36,004 nucleotides of DNA from Caulobacteraceae bacterium (GTDB lineage Bacteria > Pseudomonadota > Alphaproteobacteria > Caulobacterales > Caulobacteraceae), in the NCBI GenBank assembly GCA_947476555.1, contig CANJRI010000020.1:1-36004 (forward strand), read 5' to 3'. Below, piece by piece: positions 26,453 to 34,777 of the stretch. Both the position numbers and the translations under genes were made by a program. Below the pieces are notes generated by a model. It did not search any database. It was not told the origin of the DNA and saw nothing but the letters and a program-made list of their open reading frames with translations. Numbering within the stretch: the first letter of the stretch is position 1; each line of letters starts with the position of its first letter.

Positions 26453-26519
26453 CCACTGAGCTATTGCGAACTTCCCATGGCGCCTTAGGGTCGGGCGCGT
26501 TCTGGGAGGGACCAAAAAA

Positions 26520-27371
26520 ATGTTGCGCGCCTTGCTGATAGCCGCCGCCGTCGCCACCGTGTCGGGGACCGTGGCCTACGCCGCCGACGCCAGGCTCGAA
26601 GCGGCGGTGAAGGGCCCAGCACGGGCCTCCGCGCACGTCGTTCGCGATATCCATCGCCACCCCGTCGAGAGCCTCACGTTCTGGGGCCTGAAGCCCGGCC
26701 TCACGGTGATCGAGGCGCAGCCGGGCACGGGCTACTGGACCGAGATTCTGGCGCCCTACGCTAAGGCCACCGGTGGCCGGTATGTGGCGACGGCCCCCGA
26801 CGTGGACGCTCCCAGCGCCAACGAGGCCACCCGCACCGGCCGCAAGGCCTTCGAGGCGCGCTATGCCGACGAGGCGAAGTTCGGAAAGGTGGCGTTCGCC
26901 GGCTTCGGCCCGGAGTCGAGACCGCTGGGCGCGCCGGCGTCCGCCGACCTGGTGCTGACCGCCCGGAACATCCACAACTGGGTGTGGTCTGGGATGATCG
27001 ACAAGGCCATGGCCGACTTCTACGCGGTGCTGAAGCCGGGCGGCGTGCTGGCCATCGAGGAGCACCGCGCAGATCCCAGGCCCCAGGCCACGGAGGGGCG
27101 CGACGGTTATCTCTCCATCGCCACCGTGGTGGCGCTCGCCGAGAAGGCCGGCTTCAGGCTCGTGGCGCAGTCCGACATCAACGCCAACCCCAAGGACACC
27201 AAGGACCATGTCTTCGGCGTATGGACCTTGCCGCCCTACCGCGCGAAGGCGTTCCCGACGTTCACGAAGGACTGGCCCGGACGCCCGGCCAATGTCGCCT
27301 ACGACGCCGCCAAGTACGAGGCGATCGGCGAAAGCGACCGGATGACCTTGAGGTTCGTCAAGCCGGGTTGA
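26520..27371 (+). CDS. Exported class I SAM-methyltransferase-like protein (first of two paralogues)
   Basis: A 283-residue protein with a Sec signal peptide (MLRALLIAAAVATVSGTVAYA-AD). The core has HPVESLTFWGLKPG, motif I VIEAQPGTGYW (63-73), VLTARNIHNW in the position of motif post-II, and VLKPGGVLAIEEHR, a typical methyltransferase motif III. It ends with DINANPKDTKDHVFGVWTLPP and a GESDRMTLRFVKPG close. The family is annotated as predicted methyltransferase, but export places it where SAM is not known to occur and motif I departs from the usual acidic D/E-x-G-x-G-x-G. GGGAGGG upstream supports ATG 26520. Function unknown; 5 bp separate it from its paralogue. Confidence 0.8.
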   Translation: MLRALLIAAAVATVSGTVAYAADARLEAAVKGPARASAHVVRDIHRHPVESLTFWGLKPGLTVIEAQPGTGYWTEILAPYAKATGGRYVATAPDVDAPSANEATRTGRKAFEARYADEAKFGKVAFAGFGPESRPLGAPASADLVLTARNIHNWVWSGMIDKAMADFYAVLKPGGVLAIEEHRADPRPQATEGRDGYLSIATVVALAEKAGFRLVAQSDINANPKDTKDHVFGVWTLPPYRAKAFPTFTKDWPGRPANVAYDAAKYEAIGESDRMTLRFVKPG

Positions 27372-27376
27372 CGCCG

Positions 27377-28237
27377 ATGACCTGGATTTCCAGACGCGCG
27401 ATCCTGGCCGCCGGTCTTGTGACCGCCTGCCGTCCCGGGTCCGTTGAAAAGGCGCCGGCCTCCGGTCCGCCCAGCACGATCGCCGCCGCCGTGGCGGGCG
27501 ACTGGCGGCTCCCGGCGGACAAGGCCCGCGACCCGTGGCGACATCCGATCGAGACCCTGGAATTCTGGGGGTTGAAGCCCGGCCATACGGTGATCGAATT
27601 CTGGCCGGGCGCCGGCTGGTACACCGATATCCTGGCGCCGTTCCTGGCCCAGACGAACGGGGCGCTCTACGCGGCGCATCTACAGGTCGCCGATCCGCCG
27701 GATCCGGCCGCGCGCGACGTCGTGGAGGCCTATCGTCGACGATTGTCCGAGCGCCCCAGACTCTATGGCGACGTGCAGATCACCGCCTTTGGGCCGACGT
27801 CCGGAGCGGTGGCGCCGGCCGGGTCGGCGGACCTCGCGCTGTTCCTGCGCAACCTGCACAACTGGATGGCCGCTGGCCTGACGGAGAAGGCGTTCCAGGA
27901 CGCCTTCCTGGCGCTGAAGCCCGGCGGGGTGCTGGGGGTCGAGGAGCATCGCGCCAGGCCCGGCGAGGTGCCCGACGTGCTCGCCGACGATGGCTATGTG
28001 GACCAGGCCCTGGCCATCAAGCTCGGTCAGGAGGCCGGTTTCCAGTTCGCCGGCTCCAGCGAGATCAACGCCAATCCCAAGGACACCAAGGATCATCCGT
28101 TCGGGGTCTGGACTCTGCCGCCAGTGCGGAGGTCGTCGCCGCGTGGCGAGCCCGACGATCCCACTTTCGATCATGCTCCCTACGACGCCATCGGAGAGAG
28201 CGATCGGATGACGCTCAAATTCGTCAAACCCGCCTGA
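27377..28237 (+). CDS. Exported lipoprotein-like methyltransferase paralogue (second of two)
   Basis: A 286-residue paralogue of the preceding gene, sharing HPIETLEFWGLKPG, motif I VIEFWPGAGWY (72-82), LRNLHNWM, LKPGGVLGVEEHRA, INANPKDTKDHPFGVWTLPP and GESDRMTLKFVKPA. Unlike the first copy, its N terminus SRRAILAAGLVTAC combines twin arginines with a lipobox (Cys18), suggesting a Tat-exported lipoprotein. The first glycines of motif I are replaced by bulky residues (FW), so SAM binding is doubtful. ATG 27377 lies 5 bp after the upstream stop; the longer open frame inside the neighbour is rejected. The pair looks like a tandem duplication that then diverged in membrane anchoring. Confidence 0.8.
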   Translation: MTWISRRAILAAGLVTACRPGSVEKAPASGPPSTIAAAVAGDWRLPADKARDPWRHPIETLEFWGLKPGHTVIEFWPGAGWYTDILAPFLAQTNGALYAAHLQVADPPDPAARDVVEAYRRRLSERPRLYGDVQITAFGPTSGAVAPAGSADLALFLRNLHNWMAAGLTEKAFQDAFLALKPGGVLGVEEHRARPGEVPDVLADDGYVDQALAIKLGQEAGFQFAGSSEINANPKDTKDHPFGVWTLPPVRRSSPRGEPDDPTFDHAPYDAIGESDRMTLKFVKPA

Positions 28238-28310
28238 GACGTTGCGGACGGTTTACACGACTCTCCCCCAAGGCGAAGCTCGGCGCTGATTCTGCGGAGC
28301 CCCATGGGCC

Positions 28311-28619
28311 ATGGCCACGCTTGAGGACCTGACGGACCGCATCCGCCGCGCGGCGGCCTCCGGCGTTGCTCTCGACAAGTCGGTGAAGCTCGACCTGAAG
28401 GGGGAAGGCGTGATCCACCTCGACGGGGCCGACGTCAGCAACGCCGACAAACCGGCCGATCTCACCGTCACGATCAGCCGCGCCGATCTCACCGCGCTCG
28501 GCAAGGGCGAACTGGATGCCATGCGCGCGGTGATGACGGGTCGGATGAGATTATCCGACATGGAACTGGCCATGAGTTTGCAGCCGCAGATTCAGGCCTT
28601 GTTCGCCAAAGCCGTGTAG
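28311..28619 (+). CDS. SCP2 sterol-carrier-domain protein
   Basis: A 102-residue single-domain protein with the SCP2 pattern: VKLDLKGEGVIHLDG, ADLTVTISRADLTALGKGELDAMRAVMTGRMRLSGD-like close (here RMRLSDMELAMSLQPQIQALF). SCP2 domains form a hydrophobic tunnel binding acyl chains or sterol-like lipids. It has no signal peptide. Nine bp separate it from a lipase-like gene, so a role in presenting or storing lipids for that hydrolase is plausible but inferred. Confidence 0.88.
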   Translation: MATLEDLTDRIRRAAASGVALDKSVKLDLKGEGVIHLDGADVSNADKPADLTVTISRADLTALGKGELDAMRAVMTGRMRLSDMELAMSLQPQIQALFAKAV

Positions 28620-28628
28620 CTCCAGCCC

Positions 28629-30047
28629 ATGAGCGATTCGGCGCCCCTTCTCGACATCCCCCAAGCGCCCGCCCCGGCAGGCGCCCAGGCGGAGTGGTTC
28701 GAGGGCGCCGGCGGGGCAAAACTGCGCGCCGCGCTGTTCAGGCCGGCGGGACAGGTTCGCGGCTCGGTGGTGCTGTCCGGCGGTCGCACCGAGCCCATCG
28801 AAAAATACTACGAGGTGATCTCGGATTTCATGGATCGCGGCTTCGTGGTGCTGGCGCATGACTGGCGTGGCCAGGGCCTGTCGTCGCGCGAACTGCCGGA
28901 CCGTCGCAAGGGTCACGCGAAGGGCTACCGAAGTTTCCTCGAGGACTTCCGCCGCCTGCTCGACAGCTACGAGGACCGGTTGCCGAAGCCCTGGATCGCG
29001 GTCGGCCATTCGATGGGCGGATGCCTGACCCTGCTCGCCATGGCGCATGGCGAGCGCCGCTTCGCCGGCGCCGCGCTGTCGGCTCCCATGCTGGGGATCA
29101 AGGTCGGCAGGAGCCTGTCGGCCGTACGGGTGTTAACCCGCATGAACCTGCTGCTGGGCCGGGCGCATCGCTTCACGCCGGGCGGCGGCCTGCGCGACGA
29201 GGACACCTTCGAAGGCAACCCACTCACCCACGATCGACGCCGGTTCGAGCGCCACCGCGCTCAGATCGCGGCGAACCCCGACCTGGCGTTGGGCGCCCCC
29301 ACCTGGGGATGGCTCGACTTCGCGCTCAGCGCCACCGCCTTCCTCGCCAAGCCCGAACGGCTCCGCGGCGTCACTGCGCCCGTGGAGATTGTCTCGGCCG
29401 GTGAGGATGCCCTGGTGGACAATGCCGCCCAAGCGGCGGCGGCCCGAAACCTGCCGCAAGGACGCCTGGTGAGCGTCCCCGGCGCCTTCCACGAAATTCT
29501 TATGGAGAGAGACGACATGCGAAACATCTTCACGAAGGTCTTTGACGCGCTGGCCGGCAAGACAGCGCCCAAGCCCGCTCCTCGCCCGGCGATGGCCGCC
29601 GCGCCGGCGCCTGTGGCAAAGCCCGCACCGACGCCGGCTCCGGCTCCGGCCAAGGTGGCCGCCGCGCCGAAGCCGGCCGCCGCCAAGAAGCCTGCGGCGA
29701 AGAAGCCGGCGGCAAAGAAGCCTGCCGCGAAGAAGGCCGCGGCAAAGCCGGCCGCCGCCAAGAAGTCCGCTACGGCCAAGAAGGCGGTCGCGAAGAAGCC
29801 TGCCGCCAAGAAGCCGGCGGCCAAGAAGCCCGCCGCCAAAAAAGCCACGGCGAAGCCCGCCACGGTGAAGAAGGCTCCGGTCGCGAAGAAGCCGGTCGCC
29901 AAGAAGCCCGCGGCCAAGAAGCCGGCGGCCAAAAAGCCCGCCGCCAAGAAAGCCACGGCCAAGCCAGCCGCGGTGAAGAAGGCTCCGGTCGCGAAGAAGC
30001 CTGCCGCCAAGAAGGCGCCCGCTAGGAAGTCCGCGCCCAAGAAGTGA
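28629..30047 (+). CDS. Lysophospholipase-like alpha/beta hydrolase fused to a histone-H1-like Lys/Ala/Pro tail
   Basis: A 472-residue two-part protein. Residues 20-305 form a monoacylglycerol-lipase/lysophospholipase-type hydrolase: LAHDWRGQGLSSR, nucleophile Ser128 in VGHSMGG, acid Asp260 in SAGEDALVD, and His288 in GAFHEIL. Residues 311-472 are a low-complexity basic tail, first Pro/Ala-rich and then ten PAAKK units with KKAPVAKK spacers, like histone H1 and the DNA-binding PAKKA tails of PhaM-type proteins. The tail encodes two nearly identical 33-residue blocks. I infer nucleoid or polyanion binding by the tail. No signal peptide is visible, so it is cytoplasmic. It probably forms an operon with the SCP2 gene. 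Confidence 0.9.
   Translation: MSDSAPLLDIPQAPAPAGAQAEWFEGAGGAKLRAALFRPAGQVRGSVVLSGGRTEPIEKYYEVISDFMDRGFVVLAHDWRGQGLSSRELPDRRKGHAKGYRSFLEDFRRLLDSYEDRLPKPWIAVGHSMGGCLTLLAMAHGERRFAGAALSAPMLGIKVGRSLSAVRVLTRMNLLLGRAHRFTPGGGLRDEDTFEGNPLTHDRRRFERHRAQIAANPDLALGAPTWGWLDFALSATAFLAKPERLRGVTAPVEIVSAGEDALVDNAAQAAAARNLPQGRLVSVPGAFHEILMERDDMRNIFTKVFDALAGKTAPKPAPRPAMAAAPAPVAKPAPTPAPAPAKVAAAPKPAAAKKPAAKKPAAKKPAAKKAAAKPAAAKKSATAKKAVAKKPAAKKPAAKKPAAKKATAKPATVKKAPVAKKPVAKKPAAKKPAAKKPAAKKATAKPAAVKKAPVAKKPAAKKAPARKSAPKK
29793..29999 (+). repeat. Two 99-bp direct repeats in the Lys/Ala/Pro tail
   Basis: 29793-29891 and 29901-29999 encode nearly the same 33 residues (KKPAAKK three times, then ATAKPA(T/A)VKKAPVAKK), separated by 9 bp. 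The copies differ mainly at third codon positions, so the repeat is old enough to have drifted, or was kept by selection on the protein. Confidence 0.8.
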
Positions 30048-30056
30048 TGTGATGGC

Positions 30057-30079
30057 CGCCCTCCCATCCCGGGAGGGCG
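30057..30079. terminator. Hairpin between the convergent hydrolase-tail gene and hisN
   Basis: CGCCCTCCC (30057-30065) pairs with GGGAGGGCG (30071-30079) over a 5-nt loop. It lies between the stops at 30047 and 30085 and could end both transcripts. No clear T-tract follows on either strand, so its strength is uncertain. Confidence 0.5.
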
Positions 30080-30084
30080 TCGTC

Positions 30085-30897
30085 TCACGCCGCCGAGCGC
30101 CGCAAGGCGACCAGCGCCTCCTCAAGGCAGGCGCGGTCGCCGGCGATCGCCACCTGACCGCCGTTCGGACCCACCGGCCGGCCCCGCCAGTCCGTGACCA
30201 CCCCGCCGGCGCCCTCGATTACGGGGATCGCCGCGTCGATGTCCCAAGCCTTCAGCCCTGCCTCCACGACAAGGTCCATCGTCCCGGCGGCGACCATGGC
30301 GTAGGCGTAGGCGTCGCAGCCTAGCCGGGCCAGGCGGGCCGCGGCGCGCACCTGGGTCCACGCGCCCGCTTCGGCGGCGGTGAAGCAGCCTTCAGGGTCG
30401 GTGGTGGCGATCACAGCCTCGGTCAGCAACGGGCAAGGACGGACCTTGAGCGGGCTGGTTTCGCCCCGCGCGATCCGTCGCGATCCGCCGGCGTGGCCCA
30501 GATAGACCTCATCCAGGAAAGGCTGGGCGATGGAGCCCAGCACCGGACGGCCCTGATGCCTCAGCCCGATCAGCACGCACCATAGCGGCAGGCCGGCCAC
30601 GAAAGCCCGCGTGCCATCGACGGGGTCGAGGACCCACACGAATTCGGCGTCCGGCCGGTCTTCGCCATACTCCTCGCCGATGACGCCATGCTCCGGATAG
30701 CGCTCGGCGATCAGTCGCCGGATCGCCCGCTCCGCGCCCTTGTCGGCTTCCGTGACGGGATCGAAGCCCGCCGCGCCAAGCTTGTTGTCCAGCCCATGAT
30801 CCCCACGGAACAGGGGCAGAATGGCCGCCGCCGCGGCGCGGTTGAGTTCGAGGATGAAGGCGTCCAGCGCCTCCAGCCGTTTCGCATCGAGGGACAT
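30085..30897 (-). CDS. hisN: Histidinol-phosphatase, inositol-monophosphatase family
   Basis: A 270-residue Mg-dependent phosphatase that would remove phosphate from histidinol phosphate in histidine synthesis. The metal site is clear: Glu75 in GEEYGED, Asp91 and Asp94 in LDPVDGTRAF, and the second motif WDIDAAIPVIEGAGG. FDPVTEADKGAE near 45-56 is the third-metal loop. Length and the short GLPLWCVLIGLRHQG segment fit alphaproteobacterial HisN better than SuhB or CysQ, but the three are close, so the substrate assignment is likely rather than proven. Confidence 0.85.
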   Translation of the reverse strand: MSLDAKRLEALDAFILELNRAAAAAILPLFRGDHGLDNKLGAAGFDPVTEADKGAERAIRRLIAERYPEHGVIGEEYGEDRPDAEFVWVLDPVDGTRAFVAGLPLWCVLIGLRHQGRPVLGSIAQPFLDEVYLGHAGGSRRIARGETSPLKVRPCPLLTEAVIATTDPEGCFTAAEAGAWTQVRAAARLARLGCDAYAYAMVAAGTMDLVVEAGLKAWDIDAAIPVIEGAGGVVTDWRGRPVGPNGGQVAIAGDRACLEEALVALRRSAA

Positions 30898-30928
30898 GGC
30901 TCCGGTGTAGCCTGCCGCGCGGCCGGGT

Positions 30929-31294
30929 TTAAGCCTCGGCGTGACCGTTCATCGCCTTGGCCAGGTCGAGCAGCCGGCGGCGGGGCTGTTCGCCGAGGGC
31001 GTAGTAGGCCCGCACCAGGTCCTCGGTCTCCTTCTGGGCGAACACGTCGAGGCCTTCGCGCGCCTGGAGCTGGGCTTCGGAGAGGCCGTCGTAGAAATAG
31101 CTCACGGGAGCTTCCAATGCGCCGGCCAACCGCCACAGACGGGCGGCGGACATTCGGTTCGCGCCGCACTCGTACTTCTGGATCTGCTGAAACCGCACGC
31201 CGCAGGCGACGGCCAATTCCTGCTGGGTGAGGCCAAGCAAGCGCCGCCGCCGCCGCAGCCGCCGGCCAAGATGCATGTCGATCTCGTCGCTCAT
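30929..31294 (-). CDS. XRE-family helix-turn-helix regulator
   Basis: A 121-residue DNA-binding protein. The HTH spans about 10-65: GRRLRRRRRLLGLTQQELA, then CGVRFQQIQKYECGANRMSAARLWRLAGALEAPVSYFYDG. The C-terminal half (QLQAREGLDVFAQKETEDLV..) is short and helical with no recognised ligand domain. This arrangement is common in Caulobacterales and Rhizobiales regulators of unknown target. It lies upstream of hisN on the same strand (31 bp gap) and divergent from an acyltransferase gene, either of which it could control. Confidence 0.88.
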   Translation of the reverse strand: MSDEIDMHLGRRLRRRRRLLGLTQQELAVACGVRFQQIQKYECGANRMSAARLWRLAGALEAPVSYFYDGLSEAQLQAREGLDVFAQKETEDLVRAYYALGEQPRRRLLDLAKAMNGHAEA

Positions 31295-31390
31295 GGTTTA
31301 CGCCCGACCCCACACCGTCCCCTTCTGGGACGCGTTGGTCTTTTCACGGCAAGTCCTGCGCCAGCCCGTTCACTTTGCTAGGAAGGGCTG

Positions 31391-32305
31391 ATGGCAGCGA
31401 AGACGCCCACCTTTCCCCAAGAGCTCGCCTGGCGCGTCGAGGCGCTGGCCTATGGGCTCTTCGCGGGCCTGGCGCGGCTATTCCCAGTGGAGGCGGTATC
31501 CGACTTCGGCGCGTGGCTGTTCCGATGGCTTGGTCCGCTGACCGGCGCCCGGAAGGTCGCCGAATGCAACATGCGCATCGCCTTCCCGGACGCAACGGAC
31601 GCCGAGATCGCGAACCTGATGGACGCTCAGTGGGGCGAACTGGGTCGCTGGATGGCCGAGTTCCCGATCCTCGACCGGATCATGGCCGACCCGTCCCGCG
31701 TCGAGGTGGAGGGCGCCGAGCGCTTGGCCGCGATCGCCGCGGGCGAGGGGCCGGTGGTGTTCATCTCCGGACATTTCTCCAGTTTCGAGGTGATGTCCGC
31801 GGCGATCGTGCGCGCCGGCGTCACCTGCCAGATCACCTACCGGGCGATGAACAATCCACACGTCGACCGACGCGTCCGCGAGAGCCGGTATCGATACGGC
31901 GTGCGCCTGTTCGCGCCAAAGGGCCTGGACGGCGCCCGCGAACTGATGCGCGCCCTCGAGCGGGGCGAATCCGTGGCCTTGATGAACGACCAGAAGTTCA
32001 ACGGCGGCGTCGCCGCGCCGCTGTTCGGCGTCATGGCCCACACCGCGCCGGGGCCCTCGACCCTGGCGCTTAGGTTTGGCGCGCCGCTGCAGCCGATGAG
32101 CGTGCAGCGGGTGGGCAGGGTGCGCTTCAAGGTCATCGTCCACGAACCGATCCGGCTGCAGGACACCGGCCGCAAGGAGGCCGACGTGGCGGCCGGGGTG
32201 GCCCAGGTGAACGCCTTCATCGAGGATCGCATCCGCGCCCGACCCAGCGAATGGTTCTGGGTGCACCGGCGCTGGCCGAACGAGGTCTACAAGCCAGCGG
32301 CCTAG
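31391..32305 (+). CDS. LpxL/HtrB-type lysophospholipid or lipid A acyltransferase
   Basis: A 304-residue inner-membrane acyltransferase with an N-terminal hydrophobic segment (ALAYGLFAGLARLF). The catalytic HxxxxE is His128 to Glu133 in SGHFSSFEVM. Further family blocks are NMRIAFPDATDAEIANLMDAQWGELGRWMAEFP, ALMNDQKFNGGVAAPLFG and PSEWFWVHRRWPNE, the usual lauroyl/myristoyltransferase ending. It would add a secondary acyl chain to lipid A, or in some relatives acylate an ornithine or glycolipid. AGGAAGGG precedes ATG 31391. Its stop overlaps that of the convergent DUF2093 gene. Confidence 0.92.
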   Translation: MAAKTPTFPQELAWRVEALAYGLFAGLARLFPVEAVSDFGAWLFRWLGPLTGARKVAECNMRIAFPDATDAEIANLMDAQWGELGRWMAEFPILDRIMADPSRVEVEGAERLAAIAAGEGPVVFISGHFSSFEVMSAAIVRAGVTCQITYRAMNNPHVDRRVRESRYRYGVRLFAPKGLDGARELMRALERGESVALMNDQKFNGGVAAPLFGVMAHTAPGPSTLALRFGAPLQPMSVQRVGRVRFKVIVHEPIRLQDTGRKEADVAAGVAQVNAFIEDRIRARPSEWFWVHRRWPNEVYKPAA

Positions 32306-32520
32306 CGGTGGGTTTCCTGCCAGCGCTGGAGGGATTCAGCGGGGCCGGCGTAGGCCTCCTGCAACTCAGGGCTCCAGTAGCGCAGATGCTCCAAGGCGAT
32401 CTTCTGGCCGGTGACGGCGCACAGCACATAGCGCCCGGGTTTCAGGATGGCGAAGTCGGCGTCGCCGTAGTGGAGCCTGGCCAGGTCGCTGGCTGTGAAG
32501 TCGCGGTCGTGGGCGTTCAT
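32302..32520 (-). CDS. DUF2093 protein
   Basis: A 72-residue protein of an uncharacterised alphaproteobacterial family, recognisable by HYGDADFAILKPGRYVLCAVTG and IALEHLRYWSPELQEAYAGP. No signal peptide or catalytic motif is visible. It lies 27 bp downstream of xseA on the same strand (leftward) and ends at a CTAG shared with the convergent acyltransferase. The frequent pairing with xseA in related genomes, as I recall it, would suggest co-transcription but not a function. Confidence 0.85.
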   Translation of the reverse strand: MNAHDRDFTASDLARLHYGDADFAILKPGRYVLCAVTGQKIALEHLRYWSPELQEAYAGPAESLQRWQETHR

Positions 32521-32547
32521 GGCGTCTATTTAGCGCCTCGCGAGCGC

Positions 32548-33981
32548 TCAGAACAGGTCGCCCTGGCTGGAGGCCGGCGACCGCGCTTTCGGGCGGAGGG
32601 GTCTGGCCGGCGCGGAGGCGTCGATCACCGCCTGGCGGGTCACCTGGTCGCCGAACTTGATGTCCACGGCCTCGCCGCTTTCCAGGGACGCGCCGGCGCG
32701 GACGAGGCTGCCGTCGGCGCGGGTCACTCGGGCGAAGCCAAGCTCAAGCGGCCGCTCGGGGTTCACCGAAGCATGCAGCTTCGATAGGGCGGCGAGCCGT
32801 TCGGAAAGTCGTTCCACACGCCGCTCCACGCAGGGCCTTAGACGGGCCGTGAGACTGTCCAGGCGCTGCCGTTGCACGGCCTGGGGCCGCTGAAGCAGAA
32901 GCGGCGTCAGGCGTGAGGCGGTCCGCACCAGGTCACGCTCATGGGCGGCGGCGTTGCGCTCGAGGCCCGCGCCCAGCCGGCCGGAGACGATGCCGAAGCG
33001 CTGGGCGGCCATCTCGATCAGGTCCGGCACGCGCCGCAGGGCGCTGTCGGCGTGCCGCACCCGGCCCCGGCGCTCCTCGACCATGCGGCCGGCGCAGCGA
33101 TGCATCCGTGCGCCGAGGTCGGACACGTAGCCGGACAGTTCGGCCAGCACCGGCGTCGCCATCTCGGCCGCCGCGGTGGGCGTCGGCGCGCGGCGGTCCG
33201 AAACGAAGTCGATCAAGGTGGTGTCGGTCTCGTGCCCGACGGCGCTGATCAGCGGGATCGCGCAGGCCGCGACCGCCCGGGCCAGCGCCTCGTCGTTGAA
33301 CGGCCAGAGGTCCTCCACCGAGCCGCCGCCGCGGGCGACGATGAGGACATCGGGACGGGGCAGGGCGCCAGCCCCGTCCAGGCCGTCGAAGCCGCGGATG
33401 GCCGCCGCCACCTGGGCCGCCGCCGCATCTCCCTGCACCACCACCGGCCAGACCAGCACCCGGCAGGGCCAGCGGTCGCGGATCCGGTGGAGGATGTCGC
33501 GGATCACCGCGCCCGTCGGGCTGGTGATGACGCCCACCACCGCGGGCATCCCAGGCAGCGGCTTCTTCAGCGCGGCCTCGAACAGCCCTTCGGCCGCCAG
33601 CCGCGCCTTCAGCCGTTCGAGCTGGGCCAGGAGCGCGCCGACCCCGGCCGCCTCCATGGTTTCGATGACGATCTGATAGCGGGAGCCTTGCGGATAGGCG
33701 GTGATCTTGCCGGTGACGATCACCTCCAGCCCCTGCTCGGGCCGGACCGAAAGTCCGCGCACTTGGCCCTTCCACACGACCCCGTCGATGGCCGCGCGCT
33801 CGTCCTTCAGCGTCAGGTAGACGTGGCCGTTGGAGTGGTGGGTGACTTTGGAGAGTTCGCCGCGCAGGCGGACGAAGCCGTAGGCGTCCTCCAGGGTGCG
33901 CTTCAGCGCGAACGCCAGCTCCGAGACCGAGTAGGGCTTGGCGTTGTCAGCCGTATCGAGTGCGGGAGCCGTGTCGCTCAT
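32548..33981 (-). CDS. xseA: Exodeoxyribonuclease VII large subunit
   Basis: A 477-residue subunit of the single-strand exonuclease ExoVII, acting with XseB (not in this window) in repair. The N-terminal OB fold shows [28 protein letters not shown] and [20 protein letters not shown]. The catalytic region contains [48 protein letters not shown] and [30 protein letters not shown] long helical C-terminal part follows. I use ATG 33981 rather than the GTG three codons upstream. The last ~25 residues are basic and Pro-rich. Confidence 0.96.
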   Translation of the reverse strand: MSDTAPALDTADNAKPYSVSELAFALKRTLEDAYGFVRLRGELSKVTHHSNGHVYLTLKDERAAIDGVVWKGQVRGLSVRPEQGLEVIVTGKITAYPQGSRYQIVIETMEAAGVGALLAQLERLKARLAAEGLFEAALKKPLPGMPAVVGVITSPTGAVIRDILHRIRDRWPCRVLVWPVVVQGDAAAAQVAAAIRGFDGLDGAGALPRPDVLIVARGGGSVEDLWPFNDEALARAVAACAIPLISAVGHETDTTLIDFVSDRRAPTPTAAAEMATPVLAELSGYVSDLGARMHRCAGRMVEERRGRVRHADSALRRVPDLIEMAAQRFGIVSGRLGAGLERNAAAHERDLVRTASRLTPLLLQRPQAVQRQRLDSLTARLRPCVERRVERLSERLAALSKLHASVNPERPLELGFARVTRADGSLVRAGASLESGEAVDIKFGDQVTRQAVIDASAPARPLRPKARSPASSQGDLF

Positions 33982-34067
33982 CGCGCGCACACTATCCGAT
34001 CGGGCTCAGAAAGGTAGCGAACCAGCCAGACGCGCCGGCCGGAACGCTACCCCATCCCCAACGGATC

Positions 34068-34565
34068 TCAGATGTAGCGCCGCAGGCTGCGAGCCAATTC
34101 GGCGGCGCCGGATTTCTTCTTGGCCTGGGCCGGCTGGTAGGCGACGTGCGCGTGCTCCAGGCAGTAGGGGCCCGGATCGCAGCCGCGGCCGCAGAAGGTG
34201 AAATTGTCGAGGGCCGGATCGCCGATCGGCCACTTGCACATGTGGGCGCCCAGCGTCAGCACGGTGGCCAGGCCCGGAGCCTCGTCCACCAGGCGAAGCG
34301 GGGTCGGTTGCTGCGGGCTGCTGACCGCCTCGGCGATCCGCCGCGGGGCCGAGGGCGCGGCGGCCGGCCGCGCGGGCCTGGGCGCCTTGAACACCGTACG
34401 CTGGGGCTTGGAAGGCGTGGCGCGGCCAGAGAGGCCCAGCCGATGCACCTTGCCGATGACCGCGTTGCGGGTGACGCCGCCCAGCTGTTTCGCGATCTGG
34501 CTGGCGGAGAGTCCGTCCTGCCAGAGCTTCTTGAGAAGTTCGACCCGTTCGTCCGTCCAACCCAT
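34068..34565 (-). CDS. gcrA: Cell-cycle regulator GcrA
   Basis: A 165-residue sigma-70 cofactor of Caulobacterales and relatives that activates promoters carrying CcrM-methylated GANTC sites. The N-terminal HTH-like domain is MGWTDERVELLKKLWQDGLSASQIAKQLGG-type, with VTRNAVIGKVHRLGLSGR. A Pro/Ala-rich linker follows, then the C-terminal sigma-binding domain with four cysteines (HMCKWPIGDP, CGRGCDPGPYCLEH). ATG 34565 is supported by GGAGG 5 nt upstream. The start region contains a GATTC site and a DnaA-box-like sequence. It is divergent from an ABC-2 permease gene. Confidence 0.95.
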   Translation of the reverse strand: MGWTDERVELLKKLWQDGLSASQIAKQLGGVTRNAVIGKVHRLGLSGRATPSKPQRTVFKAPRPARPAAAPSAPRRIAEAVSSPQQPTPLRLVDEAPGLATVLTLGAHMCKWPIGDPALDNFTFCGRGCDPGPYCLEHAHVAYQPAQAKKKSGAAELARSLRRYI

Positions 34566-34609
34566 GCCCGCCTCCAGCCGAAGGTCCCGATTGCGTCCCA
34601 CAACGCCGG

Positions 34610-34713
34610 GATTCAACATCTTGTGGCGCCCGGCCGTCCTGCCGCTCACCAACCACCATCAGTAGTAAACAACTCCCTAAGAGCCACAATAGGCGCCCTT
34701 CGCTTCATCCACA
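34610..34713. promoter_or_regulatory. Candidate cell-cycle control sites upstream of gcrA
   Basis: GATTC (34610-34614) is a CcrM-type GANTC site 45 bp upstream of gcrA. TCATCCACA (34705-34713) differs by one base from the DnaA box TTATCCACA. In Caulobacter gcrA is DnaA-activated, so both are plausible inputs; neither is proven functional here. Confidence 0.4.
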
Positions 34714-34777
34714 GGAACTAGATGTTGCGTCGGGTCGCCGCCCCCTTGCGCACGGCGCCTAGGGCGCGCACATCAGC

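Noticed and set aside
29690-30020. Possible CRISPR or tandem non-coding repeat
   Set aside because: The short repeats have no unique spacers; they keep the reading frame and encode PAAKK units of the hydrolase tail.
29133-30125. Minus-strand Gly/Leu/Arg-rich repeat protein
   Set aside because: It is the complement of the Lys/Ala/Pro tail of the hydrolase gene and overlaps hisN, whose frame is well supported.
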